Notes: generated from the sequence alone by a model not told the origin. A stretch of DNA of 64,000 bases from Drouetiella hepatica Uher 2000/2452 (GCA_019359505.1 JAHHHD010000001.1:1-64000); one strand, 5' to 3'. Counted from the stretch's first letter, positions 1 to 8,568 are shown. A program made the numbers and translations.

Positions 1-102
1 TGGGGCGGGGTCATAGGGTTGTTTAGAGTCTGGTAACTTGAGCTTCCCACACCTCGCCCTCTTTTCTATCAATTTTCTCTAAACCCCTGCCCAGTCAGTC
101 TC

Positions 103-813
103 TCAAGACTTTTCTGCACCACTAAGGTGATAATGACGTGGTGTTTCTTCCTGTAAGGGAATATAAGCTCTATAGTGCTTAAGACACGCATCCAGGAAAC
201 CTCTATTATCTCTATCAGGTTTCCTTGCTAAAAATGCCGATCTTAATTCTGCTTCGGTAACTTGCCTGATGGAGCTTTTGAATCTATGTTCATAGTTGTT
301 CCAAGCGTCAAACTCAGAGTCCTCTACCTTGATATCCCAATCATTCTTAAAGTCTTTTCCGCACTCAAATCCAAATAAATAATACTCAACGAGTTGGTCT
401 TTGCGAAAAACCTTGAACTCGTTATAAGAAGCATGAGAAGAATCGTAAAAGGTAATTGTGTCGGTATTCAAGAGCAACGCTAGCGCGAAAGCAATCGATT
501 CCTCTCTACCTGAGAGGGGTAGAATTGTCCATTGGTGATTGAGATATCGCCAGAATGGAACAGCCCACAGTACTGGAGGTAGTGATTTATTAGGTCTTGA
601 TTTCCTAACTTGTCGTTGCCGCTCAACTTCTGCCCATGAAGTCTTATTTGCGTCAACATAGTCAGCAATTTTGCAATTGGATTGCACCTCAAGCACAAAA
701 TATTGTTGAACAATGGTGCTTACAGCTTCAACGGGTGCTTTAACAAGAATGCAGTTGTCTAGCGCATACTTGCCACAGCCAAGCTTTTGAGCAACGGAGC
801 AATCCTCAACCAT
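103..813 (-). CDS. hypothetical protein, 236 aa
   Basis: I do not recognise this protein. It is soluble, with no signal peptide or membrane segment. It has a cysteine-containing N-terminus (C5, C13, C21), an aromatic patch near residues 80-95 (VLWAVPFWRYLNHQW) and a charged C-terminal half rich in Asp, Lys and Arg. The ATG at 813 is the first in the frame. It stands alone, with no close neighbour on the same strand. Its codons are more AT-rich than those of the housekeeping genes further along, which fits accessory DNA. The length of the open frame and normal amino acid composition support a real gene, but no function can be offered. Confidence 0.55.
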   Translation of the reverse strand: MVEDCSVAQKLGCGKYALDNCILVKAPVEAVSTIVQQYFVLEVQSNCKIADYVDANKTSWAEVERQRQVRKSRPNKSLPPVLWAVPFWRYLNHQWTILPLSGREESIAFALALLLNTDTITFYDSSHASYNEFKVFRKDQLVEYYLFGFECGKDFKNDWDIKVEDSEFDAWNNYEHRFKSSIRQVTEAELRSAFLARKPDRDNRGFLDACLKHYRAYIPLQEETPRHYHLSGAEKS

Positions 814-1474
814 CGAAAAAATGTGATTCTAACCCGATATAACACTCTTACTACACCAACAACTCAAGTGTACGTCCTTACAGATAAATTCGAGCCGTAT
901 AACTATTGGTAGGCTGAAAGTTTCTGCCTAAGATCCCAGAGAAGGTGGATATACCGAAAGTTTCCGCATAACACCCTAATTTGGGTAGTATAGACAAAAT
1001 CTTTCGATGATAATACGCCGATTTAGATAGATAGGCAGAATTGTTCTGCCTATTTTCAGATTCAGTCACAGCAAAAAAGTATAGTCCTTCTGCAAAAGGT
1101 GCTCGATCGCCCCCTCCCCAACTCTCTATCCCAAAAACACAAACAAACTTGTACGGGAAAGAGCTTGACGATCGCCCCTTCCTTCCTATATTCTTATCCG
1201 CTAAGGTTGCTTTCTCGTATTCCTGCGCCAGCAGCCTTAAGTCACCCAAAAACCTCTGGCGAGGTACGAAGTAGCGGCAACTACGACATACCTCTAACCT
1301 TACAGACCGAACGACCCAGTCCGTAGGGCTTAAGTTAGTGTAGCTTTCTGGTTACACTCCTTGGCGCTACTTGTTAATCGATCGTGAGTAGCCATGTTTT
1401 TGGGGTTCCTTCTCGTCTTACTTCTGTAAGCGAGATCTCTGCAAGCGAACCCAAAACAACAAGGAGTGATAGTT
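814..1474. other. intergenic stretch without a supported gene
   Basis: About 660 bases hold no convincing gene. The open frames on both strands have atypical composition and mutually overlap. The only clear structure is a perfect inverted repeat at 1031-1053 (ATAGGCAGAA, three-base loop, TTCTGCCTAT) followed by a short T-rich run, which could act as a terminator. A related CTGCCTA word occurs nearby (about 927), suggesting local duplication. The stretch 1320-1474 is the likely promoter and leader of the small gene that starts at 1475. Confidence 0.5.
1031..1053 (+). terminator. perfect 10-bp hairpin, possible terminator
   Basis: Arms ATAGGCAGAA and TTCTGCCTAT are exact reverse complements separated by TTG, and TTTTC follows. 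No gene reads into it closely from either side, so its role is uncertain. It could be the remnant of a palindromic repeat. Confidence 0.35.
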
Positions 1475-1714
1475 ATGACCGGAGAATTCAATTTCTTCAA
1501 CCATCCGGCGTTGCAGCCCGATGGTGAACCCAACCCAGAGCGAGAGCTAATTCGCGTAATTGTGTTCGGTTCACGGGATGCCGTGCGTGCCACGATTCAC
1601 GAGTCGCATATCCGGGGATTTCGGACAATTGACACCTGGAGTCCGCTCTTGCCTACCCCTGACCCACTCAAGGTAATGGCGATCAGCACCCACTATCGCC
1701 CGACTAACGGCTAA
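1475..1714 (+). CDS. small conserved cyanobacterial protein, 79 aa
   Basis: The protein belongs, by recognition, to a family of small cyanobacterial proteins with the core VIVFGSRDAVRATIHESHIR followed by a tract ending SPLLPTPDPLKVMAI. Function is unknown. The frame is also open to a GTG at 1466, but an AAGGAG Shine-Dalgarno sequence at 1461-1466 overlaps that GTG and sits eight bases before the ATG at 1475. The ATG is therefore the better start. The gene is monocistronic. It is followed by a repeat patch at 1804-1962. Confidence 0.7.
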   Translation: MTGEFNFFNHPALQPDGEPNPERELIRVIVFGSRDAVRATIHESHIRGFRTIDTWSPLLPTPDPLKVMAISTHYRPTNG

Positions 1715-1803
1715 GGGAAGGCGATCGATTGAATAGAGGTGGCGGAGAAATAAACCGAATTGAGCATTATACCTCCGCTACTTACCTAATTCCTATGGCA
1801 AAG

Positions 1804-1962
1804 CTGATTTTGAGTTCCTGTTCACAGGTTTTGCTTGAGCAAAATCTAGTTTTGCCTCAGCAAATGTTGATTTTGAGCTTTGATGTACAAATTTTGCTTG
1901 AGCAAAATCTGATTGCATGGAAGCTCCAATCGATTTTGAGAACGCCAAACTTGATTTTGAGC
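1804..1962. repeat. patch of short interspersed repeats
   Basis: Two identical 19-base copies of TTTTGCTTGAGCAAAATCT lie at 1829-1847 and 1892-1910. They are mixed with four copies of GATTTTGAG (near 1805, 1868, 1932 and 1949) and a variant TTTTGCCTCAGCAAA at about 1850. The 19-mer is nearly palindromic. Both strands are open through the patch and give repetitive peptides (LLEQNL forward, FAQAK reverse). These look like by-products of the repeat, not a gene. Confidence 0.6.
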
Positions 1963-2095
1963 TGAGTTTTTCTAATTCAAACCAATAAACCGTGGAAATA
2001 TTCAACGCTCTCTACGAACAGAATTAACACATCCACTGCGCCCACAGTCAGTTCCTCAGTTCCGACTGTGGCTTCGTTCTACCTCACACTAATAT

Positions 2096-2704
2096 TTAAC
2101 TAAGCCATCCTTGAACACCGATCGCCTCCATAATGAGTTCGACAGCCAGTGCAGCTAAAATCATGCCTGTAACACGCTCCAAGATTGCAGCACCATTGGT
2201 ACCAATGACCCGTAAAATTGGCTCAGCCAGCAGCATCAATCCATAGGTAACGGCCATAATGCATACAACAGCACAAGCTGTGACTATTTGTGATGGAATC
2301 GAATAAATGTGATTGTCTGTTAGCAGAACCACAGCCATAATTGCTTCTGCTCCTGCAATAGACGGCACCGCTAGCGGAAAAACCGCAATATCGTAACCCT
2401 TTTCAGGGGTTGCTGGTTGTTCGTGCGAAAAATCAAAAATCATTTGCAAGGCAAACAAGAACAAGATCAAACCACCTGCAACTTGCAAAGAAATCAACCG
2501 AATTTGCATCGCTGACAGAATGACTTGGCCCACCACAATAGACCCTAATAAAATAATTGTGGAGTAGACAACAGCCTTAAGCGCAACTCTACGACGCTGC
2601 GTTTGAGAAAGATGCGCCGACAATGTGGCGAAAAGAACAACTGTTCCAATCGGTTCGATTGTCACCCATAGTGTCAACAGATCGTTCAGTGCTTTATCAA
2701 TCAT
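2096..2704 (-). CDS. MarC/UPF0056 family integral membrane protein
   Basis: The 202-residue protein has about six hydrophobic segments. It begins with the family-typical N-terminus containing LWVTIEPIGTVVLFATL and repeats a related pattern near residue 105 (FPLAVPSIAGAEAIMAVVLL), as expected of the duplicated MarC fold. MarC proteins are inner-membrane proteins of unclear transport role, and the original link to multidrug resistance was not upheld. The ATG start and length match the family (about 200 residues). It is monocistronic, reads away from the metal locus and has no recognisable regulatory site. Confidence 0.85.
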   Translation of the reverse strand: MIDKALNDLLTLWVTIEPIGTVVLFATLSAHLSQTQRRRVALKAVVYSTIILLGSIVVGQVILSAMQIRLISLQVAGGLILFLFALQMIFDFSHEQPATPEKGYDIAVFPLAVPSIAGAEAIMAVVLLTDNHIYSIPSQIVTACAVVCIMAVTYGLMLLAEPILRVIGTNGAAILERVTGMILAALAVELIMEAIGVQGWLS

Positions 2705-3215
2705 GGTTAAAGTCTACATGGTCTATATTTGATAGCTGCTGGAAAACCATGCACGCAGGGTAAAACGACAGGTTAGCAGCACTTCGCTTTCACCCCCCGA
2801 TCGCCCCCTGCTGTCCATCGCTGCCAAGACTTTTCCACCTCCACCGACTGACTCAACCAGCAGTGCAAGACCTTTGTGTGGAGCCAGCCAAAGGCTAAAG
2901 TGAGCGGCGACAGATAACTTTGGCAATGTACCACAATCTTGAATCTGTCCGCTGCACTGCGTTATACCGTGCCTTCACCGATCGCCTCAAGCTACATCCA
3001 CTTCAGAGGATGCCTGAGAAGTGTAATTTGCTACCCGAACCGCCCCCAATCCCCCAGAATTGTTGAGGATTGGGAGATGAATGCAGAACAAGAGAACTTA
3101 TCTACTCCCTTCCCGCTCACCGACATTGGTTGGCAGCACCAAGAGAGCTTTTTTTACGGCGTAGCTGACTTTTTAAGCATCTTTTTGGGCAGAGGCACCC
3201 TTGTCCCTCCATAAG

Positions 3216-3228
3216 AATGATTCTCATT
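3216..3228. promoter_or_regulatory. Fur/Zur-like box 1
   Basis: AATGATTCTCATT is an inverted repeat of AATGA/TCATT around TTC, within the Fur-superfamily pattern (AATGATnnTCATT). It lies about 77 bases before the first gene of the metal importer, so metal-dependent repression by Zur, Fur or Mur is likely. The sequence alone does not say which. Confidence 0.55.
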
Positions 3229-3270
3229 GACAAGAGCACAGAGCATCGGATAAGTTGCTGAGTACATCAA

Positions 3271-3293
3271 ATGAGATACATTATCATTCTCAG
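3271..3293. promoter_or_regulatory. Fur/Zur-like box 2
   Basis: The segment from 3271 to 3293 contains GATACATTATC within flanking TGAGA and TCTCA arms. This resembles the TGATAATnATTATCA operator of cyanobacterial Zur. It ends a few bases before the AGAGGAAGG ribosome binding site, so bound repressor would cover the start of the operon. Confidence 0.5.
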
Positions 3294-3304
3294 AGGAAGG
3301 AACA

Positions 3305-4327
3305 GTGTCGAAACAGTGTCGAGTTGCCCCCGTTGTGCAGAGCCACACTGCCTCTGCTACACCAACCCAGGGGCGATTTTGGTCTTTCGCAACCAGTCTA
3401 TTGACTTTATTTGTTCTGCTGCCGACTTTAGGCTGCGGCGCTCCCCAAGCTGCCTCTAGTTCTTCAGTTACCCCCACCGGGACAAGTTCTGAGACAGGTA
3501 GCCCTAGCGGCGATGATCCCCTACAGGTCGTTGCGGCTGAAAATTTTTGGGGCAGCCTTGCGGCTCAAGTCGGAGGCGACAAGGTAAAAGTTACCAGCCT
3601 CATTACTAGCCCCGATACCGACCCCCATGACTACGAGCCAAAGCCCACAGATGCCCGTCTCATGGCAAGCGCCCGCTATGTGATTCTGAATGGCGCGGGC
3701 TATGATCCCTGGGGACAAAAGCTGCTGGAGAGCAACCCGGTAGGCGATCGCAAAGCCTTAATCATTGGCGATCTGGTGGGCAAGAAAGAGGGCGACAACC
3801 CTCACCTCTGGTACAACCCCAACTACGTCATGCAGGTCATTGATCAAATCACAGCCGACTTCAAAGAGCTTGATCCCGCAGATGCCGCCTACTACGATCA
3901 GGAAAGGGCGGAGTTTATCGCAGTTGGACTCAAGGATTACTTAGGGACGATCGCCGCCATCAAGCAAAAGTACTCGGGCACACCAGTCGGCACCACCGAG
4001 AGCATTTTTGCTTACCTGGCTGAGCCGCTAGGATTGAAGCTGTTGACACCAGCCAAGTTCATGAATGCTGTTTCTGAAGGCGAAGAACCTACGGCGATCG
4101 ATAAATCCGCCGTGGATCAGCAGTTGACTCAAAAGCAAATCAAAGTTTTGGTCTTTAACGCACAGAACGCGACGCCCGACACCGATGCGCTGACGCAAAA
4201 AGCAAAGACCGCAGGCATCCCGATCGTGCCTGTCACAGAAACACTAACCCCGGCAAACGCCAGCTTTCAGGAGTGGCAAACCGCTCAACTCAAGGCTTTA
4301 GAAGCGGCATTAGCCGAAGCCAAATAA
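3305..4327 (+). CDS. metal ABC transporter substrate-binding lipoprotein (ZnuA/cluster A-I)
   Basis: This protein would capture Zn2+ or Mn2+ outside the plasma membrane and hand it to the permeases encoded downstream. GTG at 3305 is preceded by AGGAAGGA. The N-terminus has a hydrophobic stretch ending in the lipobox TLGC, so Cys44 is the likely lipidated residue, followed by a Ser/Thr-rich linker (47-70). The cluster A-I fold is marked by DPHDYEPKP (H108), NPHLWYNP (H167) and TESIFAYLAE (E232). The fourth ligand position falls in FNAQNATPDTD (285-294). There is no His-rich loop as in classical ZnuA. A third-position Glu in place of His recalls Mn-binding PsaA/MntC, so specificity is open. It is first in a four-gene operon behind Fur/Zur-like boxes. 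Confidence 0.88.
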   Translation: MSKQCRVAPVVQSHTASATPTQGRFWSFATSLLTLFVLLPTLGCGAPQAASSSSVTPTGTSSETGSPSGDDPLQVVAAENFWGSLAAQVGGDKVKVTSLITSPDTDPHDYEPKPTDARLMASARYVILNGAGYDPWGQKLLESNPVGDRKALIIGDLVGKKEGDNPHLWYNPNYVMQVIDQITADFKELDPADAAYYDQERAEFIAVGLKDYLGTIAAIKQKYSGTPVGTTESIFAYLAEPLGLKLLTPAKFMNAVSEGEEPTAIDKSAVDQQLTQKQIKVLVFNAQNATPDTDALTQKAKTAGIPIVPVTETLTPANASFQEWQTAQLKALEAALAEAK

Positions 4328-4335
4328 CCCACGCT

Positions 4336-4410
4336 GGTATTCATGTAATGATTTTTTATTGGGTGGGCTTAGCCCACCCAATAAAAAATCATTACATTTT
4401 GAGGACTACC
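4336..4410. repeat. 75-bp palindromic repeat, family C, copy 1
   Basis: This copy starts GGTATTCATGTAATGA and ends TCATTACATTTTGAGGACTACC, giving imperfect terminal inverted repeats and a central hairpin around GGGTGGGC/GCCCACCC. A second 75-bp copy lies at 47020-47094. The flanks CCCACGCT (4328-4335) and CCCACACT (4411-4418) differ at one base and could be a target-site duplication. It sits between the binding-protein and ATPase genes of the metal operon and could fold in the mRNA. Confidence 0.75.
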
Positions 4411-4441
4411 CCCACACTTAACCAGGCGCAAAGCGCTGTAA
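4411..4441. repeat. solo right end of the IS630-related miniature element
   Basis: The 31 bases CCCACACTTAACC...GCGCTGTAA match, with one difference, the right end of the complete miniature element at 29959-30064. Only this end is present. The left part was lost, or was separated when the 75-bp repeat beside it inserted. Confidence 0.6.
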
Positions 4442-4449
4442 GGAAAGCC

Positions 4450-5334
4450 ATGACCCGCCCCACCGGGATTGACCCCATGCCATTGTCTGGAGATCAGTTC
4501 AGCCAGCGAGAAATCGTTATCCAGTTTGAGCAAGCTGCCGTGCGTCGGGGCGATCGCCTCATCTGGAGCCATCTCAACTTAAGCGTCAGTGCCGGGGAAT
4601 TCATTGCTGTGTTAGGGCCTAACGGAGCTGGGAAATCGACGCTGCTCAAGGTATTGTTGGGCTTGCTGCCGTTGAACGAAGGTCGGCTCAGTCTATTAGG
4701 GAAACCTGCGCGGCGTGGCAATATCGCTATCAGCTATTTGCCGCAGCGGCGAACTTTTGCCGCCGATATGCCAGTGCGGGGGCGCGACCTAGTGCATCTT
4801 GGGATTGACGGCAATCAGTGGGGGCTGCCGTTACCCGGACTGAGGAAGCTCTGGGGAGGAGATGTTCGCGCTCGTGAAAATCGCCGACGGGTGCAGCAAG
4901 TGATTGAGCTAGTGGGAGCAACAGCCTATGCCGATCGCCCCATTGGTGAGCTATCGGGCGGCGAACAGCAAAGGTTACTAATTGCCCAAGCGTTAGTGAC
5001 CCGTCCTCGGATCTTGCTGCTGGATGAGCCTTTGGACAGTCTAGATTTGCGCAATCAGCAGGGTGTATCGGCGCTAATTCGCCAAATTAGCCAAGACTAC
5101 CAAGTGACAGTGCTGCTTGTCGCCCATGACGTCAACCCGATCTTGCCCTACCTCGATCGCGTGCTTTACCTAGCGCGGGGACAAACGGCAATCGGCACTC
5201 CGGAAGCCGTGATTACCTCCGAAACGCTGTCCTACCTTTACGACACGCCGATCGACGTATTGCGCACCAGAGACGGACGCATCATTGTTGCCGGACATCC
5301 GGAGGAGGTAACCTATCATGCTCATCACCACTAG
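4450..5334 (+). CDS. metal ABC transporter ATP-binding protein (ZnuC/MntA type)
   Basis: This is the ATPase that powers the metal importer. The frame is open from 4273, but the upstream part runs through repeat DNA and the end of the previous gene. ATG at 4450, preceded by AAGGAAA, gives a normal 294-residue subunit. Walker A GPNGAGKST is at 56-64, the signature LSGGEQ at 168-173, Walker B ILLLDEP at 188-194 and the switch His at 226 (AHD). The C-terminus ends in a short His cluster (HAHHH), which might bind metal. It overlaps the first permease by 17 bases, so translation is probably coupled. Confidence 0.9.
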   Translation: MTRPTGIDPMPLSGDQFSQREIVIQFEQAAVRRGDRLIWSHLNLSVSAGEFIAVLGPNGAGKSTLLKVLLGLLPLNEGRLSLLGKPARRGNIAISYLPQRRTFAADMPVRGRDLVHLGIDGNQWGLPLPGLRKLWGGDVRARENRRRVQQVIELVGATAYADRPIGELSGGEQQRLLIAQALVTRPRILLLDEPLDSLDLRNQQGVSALIRQISQDYQVTVLLVAHDVNPILPYLDRVLYLARGQTAIGTPEAVITSETLSYLYDTPIDVLRTRDGRIIVAGHPEEVTYHAHHH

Positions 5335-6214
5335 CCTTCTGGCGGATGCCGGGGAGGTGCATTTCTCCTGGAATCCGATCGCCAATCTCCAAGAGCTGTT
5401 TGCCTTTCACTTCATGCAGAATGCCTTTCTTGCCGGGACAATGATTGCGATCGTTGCCGGGGCTATGGGCTACTTTATGGTGCTACGCGGACAAAGCTTT
5501 GCTGGACATACCCTGGCAAATGTCGGTTTTGCCGGAGCATCGGGCGCGGCGCTGCTGGGCGGATCGCCCGTCGTGGGCATGCTGCTATTTGGCATAGCGG
5601 CGGTGTTCGGCATCGACTGGCTGAGCGGACGAACGCAGAGGGCGAAAATCCCAGGTGGACAAGATGTGGCGATCGGCACCACTCAAACTTTTGCCCTAGG
5701 GCTGGGGCTGCTGTTTGTACAGCTTGGCACTTCCTATGCGGCAGGCATTTACGCGCTGCTGTTTGGGGCAGTGCTGGGCATCAGCGATCGCGACATAGCG
5801 GTCATTGCCCTCACCGCCGGGACAACGCTGACCGGGCTAATGGCGATCGCTCGTCCGCTGCTGTTTGCCTCGATCGATGCTGATGTGGCCGCAGCGCGGG
5901 GTGTCCCTGTGCGGCTTCTGAACCGCCTGTTTCTTATTTTGCTAGCGTTTGCCGTGGCTGAGGCGGTGCAGGTCGTCGGGGTGCTGCTGATTTTTGCGCT
6001 GTTGGTGACTCCGGCTGCCATTGCCGAACAGGTAACGGCTCGTCCGATCGCGGCAGTGGGGCTGTCTATGGGTTTGGCGATCGGATTCACCTGGGCAGGG
6101 CTGGCAGTTGCCTACTTCATTCCCTATCCTGTTGGCTTTTTCATCACGAGCTTTGCCTTTGCCACCTACGTGGCGGTGCGTCTGCGGCGAATTAGATGGC
6201 AACCGAGCGTCTAA
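5318..6214 (+). CDS. metal ABC transporter permease 1 (ABC-3 family)
   Basis: The 298-residue membrane subunit has about eight hydrophobic segments. ABC-3 family marks include FMQNAFLAGTMIAIVAGAMG, a SFAGHTLANVGFAGA loop, and ARPLLFASIDADVAAARGVP, which is the region that contacts the ATPase. ATG at 5318 follows a strong GGAGGAGG ribosome binding site inside the ATPase gene. The next gene encodes a second, non-identical permease of the same family that overlaps it by 19 bases. The channel is therefore probably a heterodimer, as in Tro/MntABCD-type importers, and not a ZnuB homodimer. Confidence 0.88.
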   Translation: MLITTSLLADAGEVHFSWNPIANLQELFAFHFMQNAFLAGTMIAIVAGAMGYFMVLRGQSFAGHTLANVGFAGASGAALLGGSPVVGMLLFGIAAVFGIDWLSGRTQRAKIPGGQDVAIGTTQTFALGLGLLFVQLGTSYAAGIYALLFGAVLGISDRDIAVIALTAGTTLTGLMAIARPLLFASIDADVAAARGVPVRLLNRLFLILLAFAVAEAVQVVGVLLIFALLVTPAAIAEQVTARPIAAVGLSMGLAIGFTWAGLAVAYFIPYPVGFFITSFAFATYVAVRLRRIRWQPSV

Positions 6215-7104
6215 TGTTTATATCCCTCACCGTATCCTCGTCAGTGCTGTTAGACATCCCACCCTTTTCGCTAAACCTGATTCAAAATGTGCAGAATATG
6301 CTCAGCGTCGATTTCATGCAGAGCGCTTTTCTAGCGGGTACAGTGCTGGCGATCGTGGCGGGGTTGGTCGGTTACTTTGTGGTGCTACGTCACCTAGTTT
6401 TTGCGGTAGAGGCGCTGTCCCATGTCACCTTTACTGGAGCGCTGCTGGCGGCAGTTGTGGGGCAACAGCCGATCGTGGGGCTATTCGGAGTCACGGCGCT
6501 GGTGGCGCTGGCAATGGGGCTTTTGGGCAATCGCTCGGCGCGATCGCGAGATGTGGAAGTCGGTACGGTGCTGGCATGGGTGCTGGGGCTAGGGGTTCTA
6601 TTTTTGAGCATGTACACTACAACATCCAGCGGTGCCAAGGGCAGCTTAGGTGTCAATATCCTGTTCGGCTCGATTTTAGGATTGCAGCCGCAGCAGGTAC
6701 AGTGGATCACGATCGTGGGTACTTTAGCCATTGCAGCAATTTTGGCGATCGCCCGTCCTCTGCTCTTTGCCTCTGTTGATTCCGACGTGGCGGCAGTGCG
6801 CGGCATCCCCGTACGGGGACTTAATATCTTGTTCCTAGTTTTAGTGGCAATTAGCGTCGCTGCCGCCGTCCCTGCCGTAGGAGTCTTGCTCAACTCTGCC
6901 CTAATTGTGACTCCAGCCGCGATCGCCCAACGTTTAGTCTCGCGTCCTTTTATGGCGCTGCTGCTGTCTGCCGTCATTGCGCTGCTCTTTACCTGGGTAG
7001 GGCTAACCATCGGCTTTTATGCGCCTGTTCCCATTAGCTTTTTGATGAGTGCGATCGCTTTTCTTAGCTATGTATTAGTGGCTACTTTTTCTAGAAAAAA
7101 TTAG
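6196..7104 (+). CDS. metal ABC transporter permease 2 (ABC-3 family)
   Basis: The 302-residue paralogue of the preceding permease shares FMQSAFLAGTVLAIVAGLVG and ARPLLFASVDSDVAAVRGIP but diverges elsewhere. The ATG at 6196 lies inside the previous gene. A downstream in-frame ATG (MFISLTV) is an alternative. This is the last gene of the operon. Tandem ABC-3 permeases point to a two-permease importer. The weak inverted repeat TTCTCAT...ATGAGA just after it lies between convergent genes and could serve as a terminator. Confidence 0.87.
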   Translation: MATERLMFISLTVSSSVLLDIPPFSLNLIQNVQNMLSVDFMQSAFLAGTVLAIVAGLVGYFVVLRHLVFAVEALSHVTFTGALLAAVVGQQPIVGLFGVTALVALAMGLLGNRSARSRDVEVGTVLAWVLGLGVLFLSMYTTTSSGAKGSLGVNILFGSILGLQPQQVQWITIVGTLAIAAILAIARPLLFASVDSDVAAVRGIPVRGLNILFLVLVAISVAAAVPAVGVLLNSALIVTPAAIAQRLVSRPFMALLLSAVIALLFTWVGLTIGFYAPVPISFLMSAIAFLSYVLVATFSRKN

Positions 7105-7161
7105 CTCCGGTGATGCTTATTCTCATCCCAACAATAATGAGATTGGGCGAGAACGCCAATT

Positions 7162-8067
7162 CTATCGATCGAGGTTTTGATCCTGGAAAGAAACGGGATC
7201 TTCCAAAGGTTCTAAATGGGTCATGACATGGGTTCTAGGCAAGGCTTTGGCGATCGCCAATTCCACCTGATCGCAGAGGTCATGCCCTTTCTGCACTGTC
7301 CAGGAGCCAGGAGCCAGGACATGGATCGAGACAAAGCGACGAGAGCCAGCCGTACGGGTTCGTAAGGCATGGAACTGAATTCCCTGCTGCTCATACTCGC
7401 TCAAAAGCTGCTGGATTTTCTGTTGATCGGGTTGAGAAATCGATCGATCCAAAAGTTCTGATCCGGTTTGTAGCATCAGGCGAGCACCCGCCCAAATAAT
7501 ATTGGCTGCAACCAATAGAGCAATGATTGGGTCTAGCACCAGCCAGCCTGTGAGCTTCACGAGAAGAAGACCCACGACCACGCCTACCGAAGTCCAAACG
7601 TCAGTCAGCAGATGATGCCCATCGGCTTTGAGAGCGATCGAATTTAGCCGTTTTCCTGCTCTCAAAAGAATCCAGGCAACCCCGCCGTTAATCGCCGTTG
7701 CGACCAGAGAAAGCGCTAGCCCGACTCCAATCTGCTCTAAGGGCTGCGGATTGAGCAAGCGTGGCCATGCGGCAATGCCAATGCTAACGGCTGCGACCAT
7801 AATCAGGGCGCTTTCTAACCCACTCGAAAAGTACTCTGCCTTAGAGTGCCCGAAGGGATGCTCTTCATCGGGCGGCTTTGCCGCGTAAGACAAAGCCCAA
7901 AATGCAAACACAGCCGCAACTAAGTTAATTCCTGACTCCATGGCGTCAGAGAGTAGCCCGACCGAGCCAGTGAGTCCGTAGGCTCCAGCTTTGAGGGCGA
8001 TCGTCAGTAGGGCAGCAGCGATCGAGAGCAGCGTGTAGGAACGAGCGGACGGGGCAGTCTTCTTCAT
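7162..8067 (-). CDS. cation diffusion facilitator (CDF) metal exporter
   Basis: This is a proton-coupled exporter of divalent cations (Zn, Fe, Co or Cd) in the plasma membrane. The protein has 301 residues, six membrane segments and a cytoplasmic C-terminal domain. Metal-site motifs are SDAMESGIN in TM2, DEEHPFGHSKAEYFSS after TM3 and DGHHLLTDVWTS in TM5 (HxxxD). It converges with the metal ABC importer, so uptake and efflux genes lie side by side. It starts 21 bases downstream of the stop of the coiled-coil gene at 8089 and may be co-transcribed with it. Confidence 0.9.
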   Translation of the reverse strand: MKKTAPSARSYTLLSIAAALLTIALKAGAYGLTGSVGLLSDAMESGINLVAAVFAFWALSYAAKPPDEEHPFGHSKAEYFSSGLESALIMVAAVSIGIAAWPRLLNPQPLEQIGVGLALSLVATAINGGVAWILLRAGKRLNSIALKADGHHLLTDVWTSVGVVVGLLLVKLTGWLVLDPIIALLVAANIIWAGARLMLQTGSELLDRSISQPDQQKIQQLLSEYEQQGIQFHALRTRTAGSRRFVSIHVLAPGSWTVQKGHDLCDQVELAIAKALPRTHVMTHLEPLEDPVSFQDQNLDR

Positions 8068-8088
8068 GGCAATTATGGCAGTAAGATC

Positions 8089-8568
8089 CTAACTCTGGTC
8101 TTGAAGCGCCTGGTCGAGCGTCCGTCTAGCTGACTCTGCCTGCTCTTTCGCCTGACGGAAGCGGAGATTAGACTGAGCGAAGGTCTTCAGCAGCTTAAAC
8201 CCTTCTTTGAGACTCGCCACATCTGCCTCTGTAATGGGAGCATCCTCAAACAGAATATCGACGTGCTGACGGATTTTGATGGCTTCCTGCTTTAGCTCTT
8301 GGGTTTTCAGCTTTAGGCTAGCCAGATTGCTCAGAAGCTGAATGGCTTGGCTCACCTCATCCTCTTCAGGGCTAGGCTCAGCGCTGGGAGTAGACTTAAC
8401 CTCAATAAACTGCTCAGCAGCAAAGCCATTCGGCAAGTTGGAAGGGAGCTGATCGTTATCCAGCATCTCCATGAGCTGATTCATTGCCTTTTCTCTAGCT
8501 TTTTTGGAGTCTTTGCCCTCGATCGCGATAATGACTTCAGGATGCTCTGCCAGGGTGTATTGAACCAT
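8089..8568 (-). CDS. hypothetical cyanobacterial protein with C-terminal coiled coil, 159 aa
   Basis: No known domain is recognised. Residues 1-60 are mixed alpha/beta with a repeated acidic-basic pattern (EGKDSKKAREKAMNQLMEML). Residues 62-75 are an acidic, Pro/Ser-rich linker. Residues 75-157 are heptad-like and probably helical. There is no signal peptide. The gene directly precedes the CDF exporter on the same strand. Two direct copies of AATTTAGCGAT lie at about 8581-8607 in its leader. Confidence 0.7.
   Translation of the reverse strand: MVQYTLAEHPEVIIAIEGKDSKKAREKAMNQLMEMLDNDQLPSNLPNGFAAEQFIEVKSTPSAEPSPEEDEVSQAIQLLSNLASLKLKTQELKQEAIKIRQHVDILFEDAPITEADVASLKEGFKLLKTFAQSNLRFRQAKEQAESARRTLDQALQDQS

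Larger units (their letters stand above)
2705..3304. other. intergenic leader upstream of the metal ABC operon
   Basis: Six hundred bases separate marC from the metal operon. Short open frames at 2723-2926 (minus) and 2939-3214 (plus) lack ribosome binding sites and recognisable composition, and I do not call them. An imperfect hairpin (CCCAATC ... GGATTGGG) lies near 3047-3073. The last 90 bases contain two Fur-family-like boxes, annotated separately. Confidence 0.5.

Noticed and set aside
878-1249. 123-residue minus-strand open frame
   Set aside because: It crosses a perfect hairpin, overlaps other open frames, has no ribosome binding site and an atypical composition.
2939-3214. 91-residue plus-strand frame upstream of the metal operon
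   Set aside because: It lacks a ribosome binding site and a family match. Its end lies just before the Fur/Zur-like boxes.
6108-6779. 223-residue plus-strand frame inside the two permease genes
   Set aside because: It is a shadow frame rich in Arg, Gly and Ser from the GC-biased third position of the real permease genes.
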